The notes under the pieces were generated by a model. The model ran no database searches and was not told where the DNA came from. It saw only the letters and a list, made by a program, of their open reading frames with translations. Positions 15,477 to 23,368 of a DNA stretch of 64,000 bases are shown here, piece after piece. How positions within the stretch are numbered: position 1 is the stretch's first letter; every line of letters begins with the position of its first letter. The stretch spans positions 124,001-188,000 of the forward strand of contig NZ_PPHG01000083.1 of assembly GCF_002904295.1 (NCBI RefSeq). The letters are read 5' to 3'. The position numbers were made by a program, and so were the translations under genes. This DNA is from Amycolatopsis sp. CA-128772. Lineage in GTDB: Bacteria > Actinomycetota > Actinomycetes > Mycobacteriales > Pseudonocardiaceae.

Positions 15477-17401
15477 CGCAGCGTCTCCTCGCGCTGGGCG
15501 TGCACCGCGATCTCGGTCGTCGTGTCGGGTGCCGGACGGACGAGAACGCGCCAGACGTCTTCGCCGCCTTCGAGGGTCTGTGTCGGGTCGGTGTGGAGTG
15601 CACCGTCAGGGCTTTCCCATCCGAATAACCGAGGTTCGTCGGCTCCCCGCGGCGGATCTGTTTCCCTGCTGCTGGTACCGGCCAACGCGATGCCGAGGTC
15701 GGCGACGCAGCGGTGCACGCCGAGTGCGGAGACCCGGAACGCCTGGATCAGTAGGACTTGGCCCGCGCGGACTTCGAAGTACGGTGCATCCAGGTACTCC
15801 ACCCGGGGTTGGCGTCCGCCCGGCTTGCCGGCTGCCGGACCGGTTTGATCCACGGATGAAGACGGGGCTGCGCCGGTGCCCGCGTCGTATAGGTCCCCGG
15901 ACAGGTGGACAGTCCCGGCCGGCGGTGTCGGCTTCACCGGTTTGAACGCGCGGCGGTAGTCGGACGCTCCGCCGAAGCCCGAGGCGCCCGCCACGAGATC
16001 GGAGAACGAGCGGCTTGCGGCGCCCAGCGAAATCTCCGATGAGCTCGTCCGGATCCGGCCGTCGATTTCGATCAATCCTTCGATCGACTCCTTGATCCGG
16101 GTGAACGCCATCTTGACGAATCGTTTGTCCTGTCCTTCGAGCGATTGCCAGTTCCAGGCGTCGTGAGTGGGCGGTTCCGACGACGCGAACGTGCTGTCCA
16201 GTTCGATGTCCGCGCGGAAGACGCCGGCATAGGACACGTACTCGGCCGCCGGTTTCGGTCCGGCGTGGTAGGTGACGACCAGTTCCGCCGTACGCATGAG
16301 ACAGACGTGGTGAACGGTGCTCTCGACCCCCGCCGTCTCTGCTGCGGGAGTCTGGGTGAACGGCGGGAGGAAGCGCTTTTCGAGCCCCAGCATTCCGAGT
16401 TTCGTCCGGGGATGACCCTGGTACCAGAGCTCTTTGGCGTCTTCGGCCGATCGCATCGCTTCGTACGCGGAGACGAACATGTCCAGCGGAGTCGTCTCGC
16501 GAGGGTCCGGCACCGGAACCGTGATGCCGTCGCACTGCACGGAGAACCGCATCGGCGGAGTGCCGTCGTCGGGGGCGGCCAGCATCTTCGGCCAGAGGTT
16601 CCAGGCTATCGTCTCCGCCAGGTAGCTCCCGGCGTCCTGGATCTCCCGTTCGCCGAGGTCGGGGTCGATGACGACGACCGTTGTACCGGTCTCGTCCGGG
16701 CCGAAGCCGCGCAGACCCAGTCGCTCCGCGGTGGTGTCGGCTTCGGCGCCGATCAGCGGTTCGACGACGCCGTCCGCGGAATGCGTTCCCCACCAATGCC
16801 GTCCGGTGTACCGGCGACCGGAGAGCCCTTCACCCTCGGCGTAGCTCTTCCAGAGTGCACAGCCCATCAGTCGTGTCTCGAACCCGCCGTCGACTCGACA
16901 TCGCGTGTGCACTAGCACGGTCCCGGGTCGGCTCAGCAGGTAGAAGATCCCCTTGCCGAATCCGTAGGTGCCCCCGCCGAGTTCGGTGTCCCTCGGTTCG
17001 CCGATGTTTCTGATGAAGGACACGAAGTCGTGGTTTTCGACCACCGCGTTGTCTGCGCGGGTGGGGCCACCCAGTCCGGTCGTCCCACGGTCCGAGATTG
17101 TCAGGACGCGGATCACCGGACTCGAGATCGACTGCCGCAGCGGCAGGTGCTCGGGTGCGGGTACGTTGCGGGCGAGCAGCTCCCGCCACGCCGGTGCGTG
17201 TGCCGGACTGACGATTCTCAGATCGAGGTGGTAGTCGACCGCCGTCTTGCCGGTACGTGCATCCCAGCTGTTTTGGGCGGACTCGCGTACGAGGATCGTC
17301 AGCAGATCCAGCTCGGGCCTGCCGAGTTGGTTGCGGATCCCTTCGGCCGCACTCGCCCCTTCGGGCGGGAACATCTGTGAGTGCCAGGCCGCTGTGGTCA
17401 C
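15473..17401 (-). CDS. MORC/MutL-like GHKL ATPase of a restriction-type system
   Basis: 642 residues. The GHKL ATP-binding motifs are complete: N box with E40 and N44 in VRESAQNSWDAR, D104-x-G-x-x-G109 in ISDRGTTGLGG, and the lid GGGTYGFGKG (residues 142-151). An S5-like middle region and a C-terminal beta-rich domain follow. Prokaryotic MORC/paraMORC ATPases occur with superfamily II helicases and nucleases in restriction-type loci (Iyer, Abhiman and Aravind 2008). GTG 17401 overlaps the upstream stop by 4 nt. It probably clamps or loops DNA with ATP to license cleavage. Confidence 0.85.
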   Translation of the reverse strand: MTTAAWHSQMFPPEGASAAEGIRNQLGRPELDLLTILVRESAQNSWDARTGKTAVDYHLDLRIVSPAHAPAWRELLARNVPAPEHLPLRQSISSPVIRVLTISDRGTTGLGGPTRADNAVVENHDFVSFIRNIGEPRDTELGGGTYGFGKGIFYLLSRPGTVLVHTRCRVDGGFETRLMGCALWKSYAEGEGLSGRRYTGRHWWGTHSADGVVEPLIGAEADTTAERLGLRGFGPDETGTTVVVIDPDLGEREIQDAGSYLAETIAWNLWPKMLAAPDDGTPPMRFSVQCDGITVPVPDPRETTPLDMFVSAYEAMRSAEDAKELWYQGHPRTKLGMLGLEKRFLPPFTQTPAAETAGVESTVHHVCLMRTAELVVTYHAGPKPAAEYVSYAGVFRADIELDSTFASSEPPTHDAWNWQSLEGQDKRFVKMAFTRIKESIEGLIEIDGRIRTSSSEISLGAASRSFSDLVAGASGFGGASDYRRAFKPVKPTPPAGTVHLSGDLYDAGTGAAPSSSVDQTGPAAGKPGGRQPRVEYLDAPYFEVRAGQVLLIQAFRVSALGVHRCVADLGIALAGTSSRETDPPRGADEPRLFGWESPDGALHTDPTQTLEGGEDVWRVLVRPAPDTTTEIAVHAQREETLR

Positions 17402-18399
17402 TTGCTCTCCTGGGTGATCCGGGCGATCCGATCACGGATTTCCCGGGAGTCGGTGACTTCCGGCTGCTGCTGGTCCAGGTCGACGGTGTAGTCGAGGTCG
17501 GAGACTCCGGGGGGAACCGACGAAGGCGTGATGCGGGGAAAGTCGTCATCCACCTCGTACCACCGTTGTTCGCGAACTGCGAAGCGCACATCCTGGTACA
17601 GGTCCGCATCGGCCGGTCGGTAACCGGCTTCGGCGAGTTTGAAGAGCAATCCGGTGTCGTCGTCGCCGGTTCGGCGCGCACGATCCACGAGATCGGAGAT
17701 CGTGCTGCCCTGCTCGGCGACCCGTTCCACCCTGACCCACACCAGGTCGAGGGCGCCATCCGGCGGCGGTTGGAGCTGCTCGACGCCGTGGATGCGAACT
17801 TTCCGCCCGGTGGCCGCGGTGGAAGTCTTGACCTCGATCCCTTGCGTGCCGACGGTGAAATCGTGACGGTGCCCGGCGGGCCCTGTCCAGAAGTCGACCG
17901 CCGTGCTCTCCTGCGCGAGCAGTTCGTTCAGCACCACCAGCTCGCCGAACAGGCCCGCCAACCGGTCGGGACTCAGCGGTGCCGGTGAATGCTGGAACAG
18001 GGCACGCCATTGACCGACCACGGTGTACAGCACCTTCAGCGGCCGATCGGGATTTTCCCCGACTGCGTCGAGCACATCGACGACAAGGCCGGTGAACACA
18101 CCGTCGAGATCCCGCCGGTCGCAGCCCAAATCGGCGTACCGCTCGTAGACCTGATCGTTTTCGAGCGGTCGTTCACGCACGGTCAATGCTGCGCCGCCCC
18201 GATCGAGCCGGACGTGCTGATGAGCTGTGAGCGGTACGAGGAGGTGGCGGTTACCTGCGTGATCCACTGCCGCGAGCAGCGGGCCCACCGGGGTCGCGAC
18301 CGGGAGGTTCGACGTGCGTACCCGCTGCGGGCCGGAAACCTGTTCCTCTTCGAGGCGCCCCCAATGGTCATCGACGACCTTGCGCAGGTGCGCACTCAT
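17398..18399 (-). CDS. DUF4420 PD-(D/E)XK nuclease-like protein
   Basis: 333 residues. The putative nuclease core shows E153 (GLFGELVVLNELL), D180 (HDFTVGTQ) and E189-x-K191 (GIEVKTS), the order expected of a PD-(D/E)XK fold and of DUF4420. The helix preceding E153 and the strand carrying EVK fit the fold. ATG 18399 shares one base with the stop of the Z1 gene. With the Z1 ATPase and GHKL ATPase it is the likely DNA-cutting component of the system. Confidence 0.82.
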   Translation of the reverse strand: MSAHLRKVVDDHWGRLEEEQVSGPQRVRTSNLPVATPVGPLLAAVDHAGNRHLLVPLTAHQHVRLDRGGAALTVRERPLENDQVYERYADLGCDRRDLDGVFTGLVVDVLDAVGENPDRPLKVLYTVVGQWRALFQHSPAPLSPDRLAGLFGELVVLNELLAQESTAVDFWTGPAGHRHDFTVGTQGIEVKTSTAATGRKVRIHGVEQLQPPPDGALDLVWVRVERVAEQGSTISDLVDRARRTGDDDTGLLFKLAEAGYRPADADLYQDVRFAVREQRWYEVDDDFPRITPSSVPPGVSDLDYTVDLDQQQPEVTDSREIRDRIARITQESK

Positions 18400-20969
18400 C
18401 AGTCGTCCACCGCGTCGAGGCCGCTCAGGTCCTCTTCCTCGATCCGGACCTTCGCCAGGTTGGTGGCCACGTACTGCCACTCCACCGTCGAATCGTCCGA
18501 CGACGGCGGGGGGAATACGAGGCCGACACCGATGACGTCTTCGGCGGCGTTCAGCGCGCGACGGCTGAGGATGCGACGGGCCTCGGGTTCTGAGTCCTTG
18601 TCGATCACGTAAAGCGCGAGAAGGGCACTGTCGGGGCTCTGCTGCAGCCGCAACGCCTTGATCTTGTCTTCGGTCAACTCCCCCTGCACCGATGAGATGT
18701 CGAGATCGATTGCCGCGTCCCGGCGGCTCATCAGAGTCTTGATGTCGACAGTGTCGTTGTCGTCGCCGGGCAGCGCCGAACGAGTGGCCATCCGGACTGT
18801 GCAACCGTCGGTGAAGGTGAACTCCTTCGGAGAATCCGTGCCTGCCGAACCACCGATGACGGCGACGTTCCAGCCGCGCAGCGCGCCGGACTTGGCGATG
18901 CGCCTCGCGATGTAGTCGGTCAACAGCTTGGAATCGCACTCCTGCGACTTCTCGTGGAATCGGTACTCACGCAGGAAGTCCGTGACCAGCTCGTGCGGGA
19001 CCCCGCGGATCAGCACGTTGCCGTCCTGCCTGTCGAGTTCCGGGCTGCCCTCCAGCACGGCCTTTCCGACGAGCTGACGAGCTGCTGCTTGGTTGCCTGC
19101 GAGCCAGTCGTGGTCGGTGCGGAAGTAACGGGTCTGGATGCGCAGGCCGCCGTACGCCGATGCCGAGGGGACGGCGTTGGCCATCTTGGCGGCTGCCGTC
19201 ACGCGGAGTGCCGGATGCGTGCGCAGCCGGACGGCGAAAGTCATCGGAGTCTTGTCTTCGACCATGTACACGTCGATGTCGCGCCGCATCTCGCTCTCGA
19301 CTGTCGCGATGTGGCGGAACCAGTCGCGAAGCTCGTCGGTCATCCAGATGCGGGGCAGGTCGGCGTAGCCGTTGCGGAAGCCGAACCACCGTCCCATCTG
19401 GAGCAGCGTGTCGTACGCGGAGACAGAGCGCACGAAGAAGCTCACGGCGAGACCTTCGAGCGTCAGGCCACGGGACAGGGTGTTGCCACCGACCGCGATG
19501 GCGACGACGGGACCGTTCTCGTAGTCGAGGCGGTCCTTGCTCCCGGAGTTGTCCATGATGATCCGGCAGTCGTGCAGAACGCCGGGAAGCAGTGGTGCCA
19601 GCTCGTCGAACGTCACCTGCTGCTCGTGGAACAGGTCGGCGGGCACGCGCGCCGTCTCGCGCTCCCAGATCTGGCGGAGCTCGGTCAGGAGCTCGGCGTC
19701 CCCGGTCCGGAGCAGGGCCTCGCTCTCGTTGCGGAGCTTGGACAGGGGGTGTTTGAAGCTGTTGTGAACGGCGGTATTGACGCTGGTGTGCACCAGCATG
19801 GTCGAGTGCGGATTGCCTGTCTTGCGTACCCGGCGCGCAGCAGTGCTGAGCCAGAAGTACCGGATTGCCGTGCGGAGTGTGTCCGTCAGCACCGGGTGGA
19901 AGCCGTCGGCATCAGCGCGTGAACTCGGGCGTACGAGTTCGACCTCGGATTCGGGGACCTGCCGGATCATGTCGAAGCCGTCGAAGACGTCTTCCGGGTC
20001 TTCTCCGTCCATGACGTCGCGACCGAACAGGACCTCGGTCCCGAAGTGTCCCGTCGGCTTGGGCAGGTTGACGATGAAGTGCTCGGGATACAGGTCCTTG
20101 GCCGACGGGTCGATCAGCAGGTTCGCGAACGGGGTGGCGGTGTAGCCCACGTAAGCCGACTTCGGCAGGCGCCCGAGGATCTCGATGATCAACGGATTGA
20201 TCGTTTCGGTCGCGACCGTCGCCTGGTCGGCCTCGTCGTCGATGATCAACGCCGGGCAGTCCGCCAGGTACTCCGAAGCCGTCTCGAGCCACGCCGAGAA
20301 CTTCTCGAGGACGCGAGGATTCTTCTTGATCACGCACAGGACGTGCTGTTTGTTGTTCTTGGAGAGGTAGGCGGCCGCATTGGCGGGCGGCGTGAAGTCC
20401 TTGTCGGGATCAGTGAGCTGAAGCCAGCGCGAGGGGTTCGGCTTGACCAGCTGGTCGACGAGGCGAAGTTGTGTCTGTCGGCGGAGGCCGTTGTGGATAC
20501 CGGCGAGCACGATGAAGAGCTTGTAGCCGCGATCGGCCGCCTTCGCCGTCACGGCGGTGAAGTTGGTGGTCTTTCCGGACTGGACGTAGCCGACGACCAG
20601 GCCCTTCGTCGAGAACTTCGGCACCTGGGGGTGACTCAGCAGGGAGACGACCTTGGTCGATGCGCCGTCGAGATCGTCGAGGCTCTGCTCCGACCACCCC
20701 GACTTCCGCAGCAGCTCTTCGAGTGCCGGCCAGTACCTGTCACGTGGCCGCGGTCCGGTGTACCAGGTGTAGCGGTTGTCGAGGATGACGCTGCGCGGTT
20801 CCTCGCGCTCCCGGATCCTGATGGTCTCGCGCTCGTGCCGCTCGGCGATCCGCTGAAGCAGTTCGTCCTCGGCGCCGAACAGTTCCATCTTCTTGATGGC
20901 GGTCTCCGGGGTGCCGGTGTCCACCAGGTCGAGAAACGCGGCGTACTGCTGGTCGAACTTGTCGGTCAC
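18399..20969 (-). CDS. Z1-domain superfamily II helicase-like ATPase
   Basis: 856 residues. Walker A is GYVQSGKTT (127-135), Walker B DDEAD (244-248), motif III YTATPFANL (about 276), and a late motif QMGRWFGFR (about 523) matches the arginine-finger segment of SF2 helicases. Between and after these is the Z1 domain, with SRGLTLEGLAVSFFVRS. First gene of the operon. GTG 20969 follows GGAGG. It diverges from the cytosine methyltransferase. It is probably the ATP-driven DNA-tracking or remodelling motor of a restriction-type complex. Confidence 0.87.
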   Translation of the reverse strand: MTDKFDQQYAAFLDLVDTGTPETAIKKMELFGAEDELLQRIAERHERETIRIREREEPRSVILDNRYTWYTGPRPRDRYWPALEELLRKSGWSEQSLDDLDGASTKVVSLLSHPQVPKFSTKGLVVGYVQSGKTTNFTAVTAKAADRGYKLFIVLAGIHNGLRRQTQLRLVDQLVKPNPSRWLQLTDPDKDFTPPANAAAYLSKNNKQHVLCVIKKNPRVLEKFSAWLETASEYLADCPALIIDDEADQATVATETINPLIIEILGRLPKSAYVGYTATPFANLLIDPSAKDLYPEHFIVNLPKPTGHFGTEVLFGRDVMDGEDPEDVFDGFDMIRQVPESEVELVRPSSRADADGFHPVLTDTLRTAIRYFWLSTAARRVRKTGNPHSTMLVHTSVNTAVHNSFKHPLSKLRNESEALLRTGDAELLTELRQIWERETARVPADLFHEQQVTFDELAPLLPGVLHDCRIIMDNSGSKDRLDYENGPVVAIAVGGNTLSRGLTLEGLAVSFFVRSVSAYDTLLQMGRWFGFRNGYADLPRIWMTDELRDWFRHIATVESEMRRDIDVYMVEDKTPMTFAVRLRTHPALRVTAAAKMANAVPSASAYGGLRIQTRYFRTDHDWLAGNQAAARQLVGKAVLEGSPELDRQDGNVLIRGVPHELVTDFLREYRFHEKSQECDSKLLTDYIARRIAKSGALRGWNVAVIGGSAGTDSPKEFTFTDGCTVRMATRSALPGDDNDTVDIKTLMSRRDAAIDLDISSVQGELTEDKIKALRLQQSPDSALLALYVIDKDSEPEARRILSRRALNAAEDVIGVGLVFPPPSSDDSTVEWQYVATNLAKVRIEEEDLSGLDAVDD

Positions 20970-21103
20970 CGATCCTCCAATTCCGTCTCCGGGCGCATCG
21001 ACGGGACGAGCTACGCCGACCCGCTTCACGGTAGGTGCTGCCGGCCTCACCGTCAGGTGCCTCGAACGGGTGACCCTGTTCGGCGCCTCGACGCAATCCC
21101 CTC

Positions 21104-21117
21104 CGTGATCGATCACG
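21104..21117. promoter_or_regulatory. Perfect palindrome CGTGATCGATCACG in the divergent defence promoter
   Basis: 14-bp perfect palindrome, 135 nt upstream of the Z1 start and 129 nt upstream of the methyltransferase start. It could be a binding site for a control protein or the methyltransferase itself. It also contains GATC twice. Confidence 0.5.
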
Positions 21118-21229
21118 TCGCGCGGACGGCCGCTTCTGTTACTCCATGTGGTCACGGACGCGTCACGCACTGAGTGGCCTGCTGCCGGCGTGTCGAATTC
21201 ATGGCTCGTCCACCCTGTCGTACCCGACT

Positions 21230-21245
21230 TATAGACTCCCGTCCT
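21230..21245 (+). promoter_or_regulatory. Likely leaderless promoter of the methyltransferase gene
   Basis: TATAGA at 21230-21235 is placed so that transcription would begin within a few bases of ATG 21246, and no Shine-Dalgarno sequence precedes the ATG. No good -35 box is visible. Confidence 0.4.
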
Positions 21246-22337
21246 ATGACCGACGGACAGTTGGCCTTGCCGCTACCGGCGCAGGTCGAGATGGTGGACC
21301 TCTTCGCCGGTCCGGGCGGGCTCGACGTCGCCGCTCACTGGCTGGGCGTGTCCGTGGTCGGCATCGAGTGGGACGACGACGCCTGCGTCACCCGCGAGCA
21401 AGCGGAGTTGCATACGAAGCACGGTGATGTGCGGCTGTCCAAGCCTGCCGACTACCCGAAGGCCCGGTTCCTGACCGGCGGCCCTCCGTGCCAGACGTAT
21501 ACCGTCGCCGGGCATGGGACCGGCAGACGAGCTCTGGAACGGGTGCTGTCCCTCGTCGACGTCGTCGCCGACCCCGACGGTGACGGCCTCAGCGAGGAGG
21601 ACCTCGCGCAACTGGAGGACGAACGCACCGGGTTGGTGCTGGAGCCCCTGCGGTGGGCGCTCAATGCGGGCGTTCCGTACGAAGCGATTGTTCTCGAACA
21701 GGTGCCTGCGGTGCTGCCGGTGTGGCAGGCGTATGCACGCGTGCTCGAAAAACGCGGCTACAACGTCGACTGTGGAATCCTCCACACCGAGGAATTCGGG
21801 GTCCCGCAGACGCGTCGCCGGGCGATCTTGATCGCTCGGCGTGACGGAGAAGCGAAGCTGCCCCAGCCTACGCACCGGCGTTATCGGAAGGGGTCGGCCC
21901 GAGGTGAAGGCGATCCCCGCTTGCTTCCGTGGAAGACGATGGGAGAAGCGCTCGGCTGGTCGGAGCAGTTCACCGTGAGGTCCAACTACGGCACGGGTGG
22001 CGACCCGAAGGCACGTGGGGAGCGGCGGTCGACCGAACCCGCTTTCACCGTCACCGGCAAGGTCTCCCGCAACCGTCTGATCGACAGACCGAAGGGCCGG
22101 TCTGATCGCTTCACCGACCAAGAAGCAGGCAGGCTGCAGACCTTCCCGCCTGATTACCCCTGGTCAGGGCGGGGCATCGCCCAGCAGATCGGAAATGCGA
22201 TCCCGCCGCGGCTGGCTGCTCACGTCCTGGCCGCCGCCATGGGCAAGGAACTCGATACCGCGAAGCTGGACCGCTGCGTCAAGCGAAGCTGGAAGGAAAC
22301 CCGCAACGGGGTCGAGGGGCTATTCAAGGACGCCTGA
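21246..22337 (+). CDS. DNA (cytosine-5-)-methyltransferase
   Basis: A 364-residue C5 methyltransferase. Motif I DLFAGPGG (18-25), motif IV GGPPCQTYTVAG with catalytic C82, motif VI EQV at 151-153 (usually ENV), motif VIII QTRRRAILIARR (about 189-200) and motif X QQIGNAIPP (about 325). The target-recognition region between VIII and IX is short. It modifies host DNA and protects it from the linked nuclease complex. Probably leaderless. Its 3' end overlaps the convergent vsr gene by 18 nt. The recognition sequence cannot be read from the protein. Confidence 0.93.
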   Translation: MTDGQLALPLPAQVEMVDLFAGPGGLDVAAHWLGVSVVGIEWDDDACVTREQAELHTKHGDVRLSKPADYPKARFLTGGPPCQTYTVAGHGTGRRALERVLSLVDVVADPDGDGLSEEDLAQLEDERTGLVLEPLRWALNAGVPYEAIVLEQVPAVLPVWQAYARVLEKRGYNVDCGILHTEEFGVPQTRRRAILIARRDGEAKLPQPTHRRYRKGSARGEGDPRLLPWKTMGEALGWSEQFTVRSNYGTGGDPKARGERRSTEPAFTVTGKVSRNRLIDRPKGRSDRFTDQEAGRLQTFPPDYPWSGRGIAQQIGNAIPPRLAAHVLAAAMGKELDTAKLDRCVKRSWKETRNGVEGLFKDA

Positions 22338-22760
22338 CGCCCGGCGGCGCTCCCGGACGGCGGAGATGACGCGGTCGGTAGCGACCTCGACAGACTCGTG
22401 TTCCCAGATCCGGACGGCGAGCCAACCTGCCTCGCGGAGCCGTTCGTCGGTGTCGGCGTCCCGTCGGCGGTTCGTCTCGATCTTGTCGCGCCAGAACTCC
22501 GCGTTGTTCTTCGGCCAGGTGGCGTGCTCCGGGCAGCCGTGCCAGAAGCACCCGTCCACGAAGACCGCAACGCGGGCCGGGCCGAACACCAGGTCAGCCT
22601 CGCGGCGAACGCCCTTCACCGGCCGGCGGTGTACCCGGTAGCGGAAGCCGGCACCGTGCAGGGCCTTGCGCAGCGCCATCTCGATCCCGGTATTCCGGGA
22701 CTTCTGCTTGCTCATCCGAATGCGCACGGCGGATGTGGTCTTCAGACGCTCCACGCGCAC
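22320..22760 (-). CDS. vsr: Very short patch repair endonuclease Vsr
   Basis: 146 residues. The diagnostic MSKQKSRNTGIEMALRKALH, the metal-site region READLVFGPARVAVFVDGC, and FWHGCPEHATWPKNN identify Vsr, which nicks T:G mismatches formed when 5-methylcytosine deaminates. Vsr genes accompany Dcm-type methylases; here it is convergent with the methyltransferase and overlaps its 3' end by 18 nt. GTG 22760 is the longest start; a later start near residue 16 (MSKQ) is possible. Confidence 0.9.
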   Translation of the reverse strand: MRVERLKTTSAVRIRMSKQKSRNTGIEMALRKALHGAGFRYRVHRRPVKGVRREADLVFGPARVAVFVDGCFWHGCPEHATWPKNNAEFWRDKIETNRRRDADTDERLREAGWLAVRIWEHESVEVATDRVISAVRERRRASGVLE

Positions 22761-22796
22761 ATTGTGGCAAGGTTTGATCGCCCAGGCCGAGCGTGG

Positions 22797-23264
22797 CTAG
22801 CCTTCGATGACCCTGCCCTCGATCACCGTCGGCTGGTCACGACGTGGCTCCTCCGGCGGCACCACCTCGCTGTCCACCACCATCACCGGCCCTCGACGGC
22901 GGTTGGCGAACCGGACCGCTCGCTTCTCCATCCGCTTCAGCCACAACCGCCGAGCCACCGCGCGTGACGGCGGCAGGATCAGCAGCAGCCCCAGCACGTC
23001 GCTGACGAATCCCGGTACCAGGATCAGCACCCCGCCCAGGCCGACCAGCATTCCGTCGGTCAGTTCCTTCTCCGCCGGGCGTCCTGAGCGGGCCGCGGAC
23101 GTGAATGCCCTCATTGCCTTGCCGCCCTCGCGGCGGGCCAGCCATGAGCCCAGGAACGCGCCGGCCAGCAGGAGGCCCAGCGTGCCCAGCACGCCGACGG
23201 CCGAGCCCACCGCCCAGATCGCGGCGATCTCGGCGAAGACGTAAAGCAGGAACGCGACAGCCAT
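22797..23264 (-). CDS. fxsA: FxsA family membrane protein
   Basis: 155 residues. It opens MAVAFLLYVFAEIAAIWAVGSAVGV and has GTLGLLLAGAFLGSWLARREG, then a second helix pair, LVGLGGVLILVPGFVSDVLG, and a basic cytosolic tail. This is the FxsA pattern, a small inner-membrane protein whose overproduction blocks phage T7 exclusion by F in E. coli; its normal role is unknown. The start is weak: ATG 23264 is chosen by family length, with no clear RBS. Confidence 0.82.
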   Translation of the reverse strand: MAVAFLLYVFAEIAAIWAVGSAVGVLGTLGLLLAGAFLGSWLARREGGKAMRAFTSAARSGRPAEKELTDGMLVGLGGVLILVPGFVSDVLGLLLILPPSRAVARRLWLKRMEKRAVRFANRRRGPVMVVDSEVVPPEEPRRDQPTVIEGRVIEG

Positions 23265-23368
23265 ACCCCGTACAACGAACAGCCTGTCCGATTTGCTCCC
23301 GATCAACGCAGCAACGTTGACACCATCGACCGCAGCCCCGCCGCCAGGCGGTCCGGGCTCGCCGAACT

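Larger units (their letters stand above)
20970..21245. promoter_or_regulatory. Divergent promoter region between Z1 operon and methyltransferase
   Basis: A 276-bp gap with no gene. It contains a perfect 14-bp palindrome (21104-21117) and a TATAGA -10-like box (21230-21235) only 10 nt before the methyltransferase ATG. It must hold the promoters for both arms of the defence island. Confidence 0.6.

Noticed and set aside
13753..22796. Integrase, transposase or attachment site bounding the defence island
   Set aside because: I looked at both edges and saw no recombinase gene, no tRNA and no direct repeat; mobility can only be inferred from base composition.
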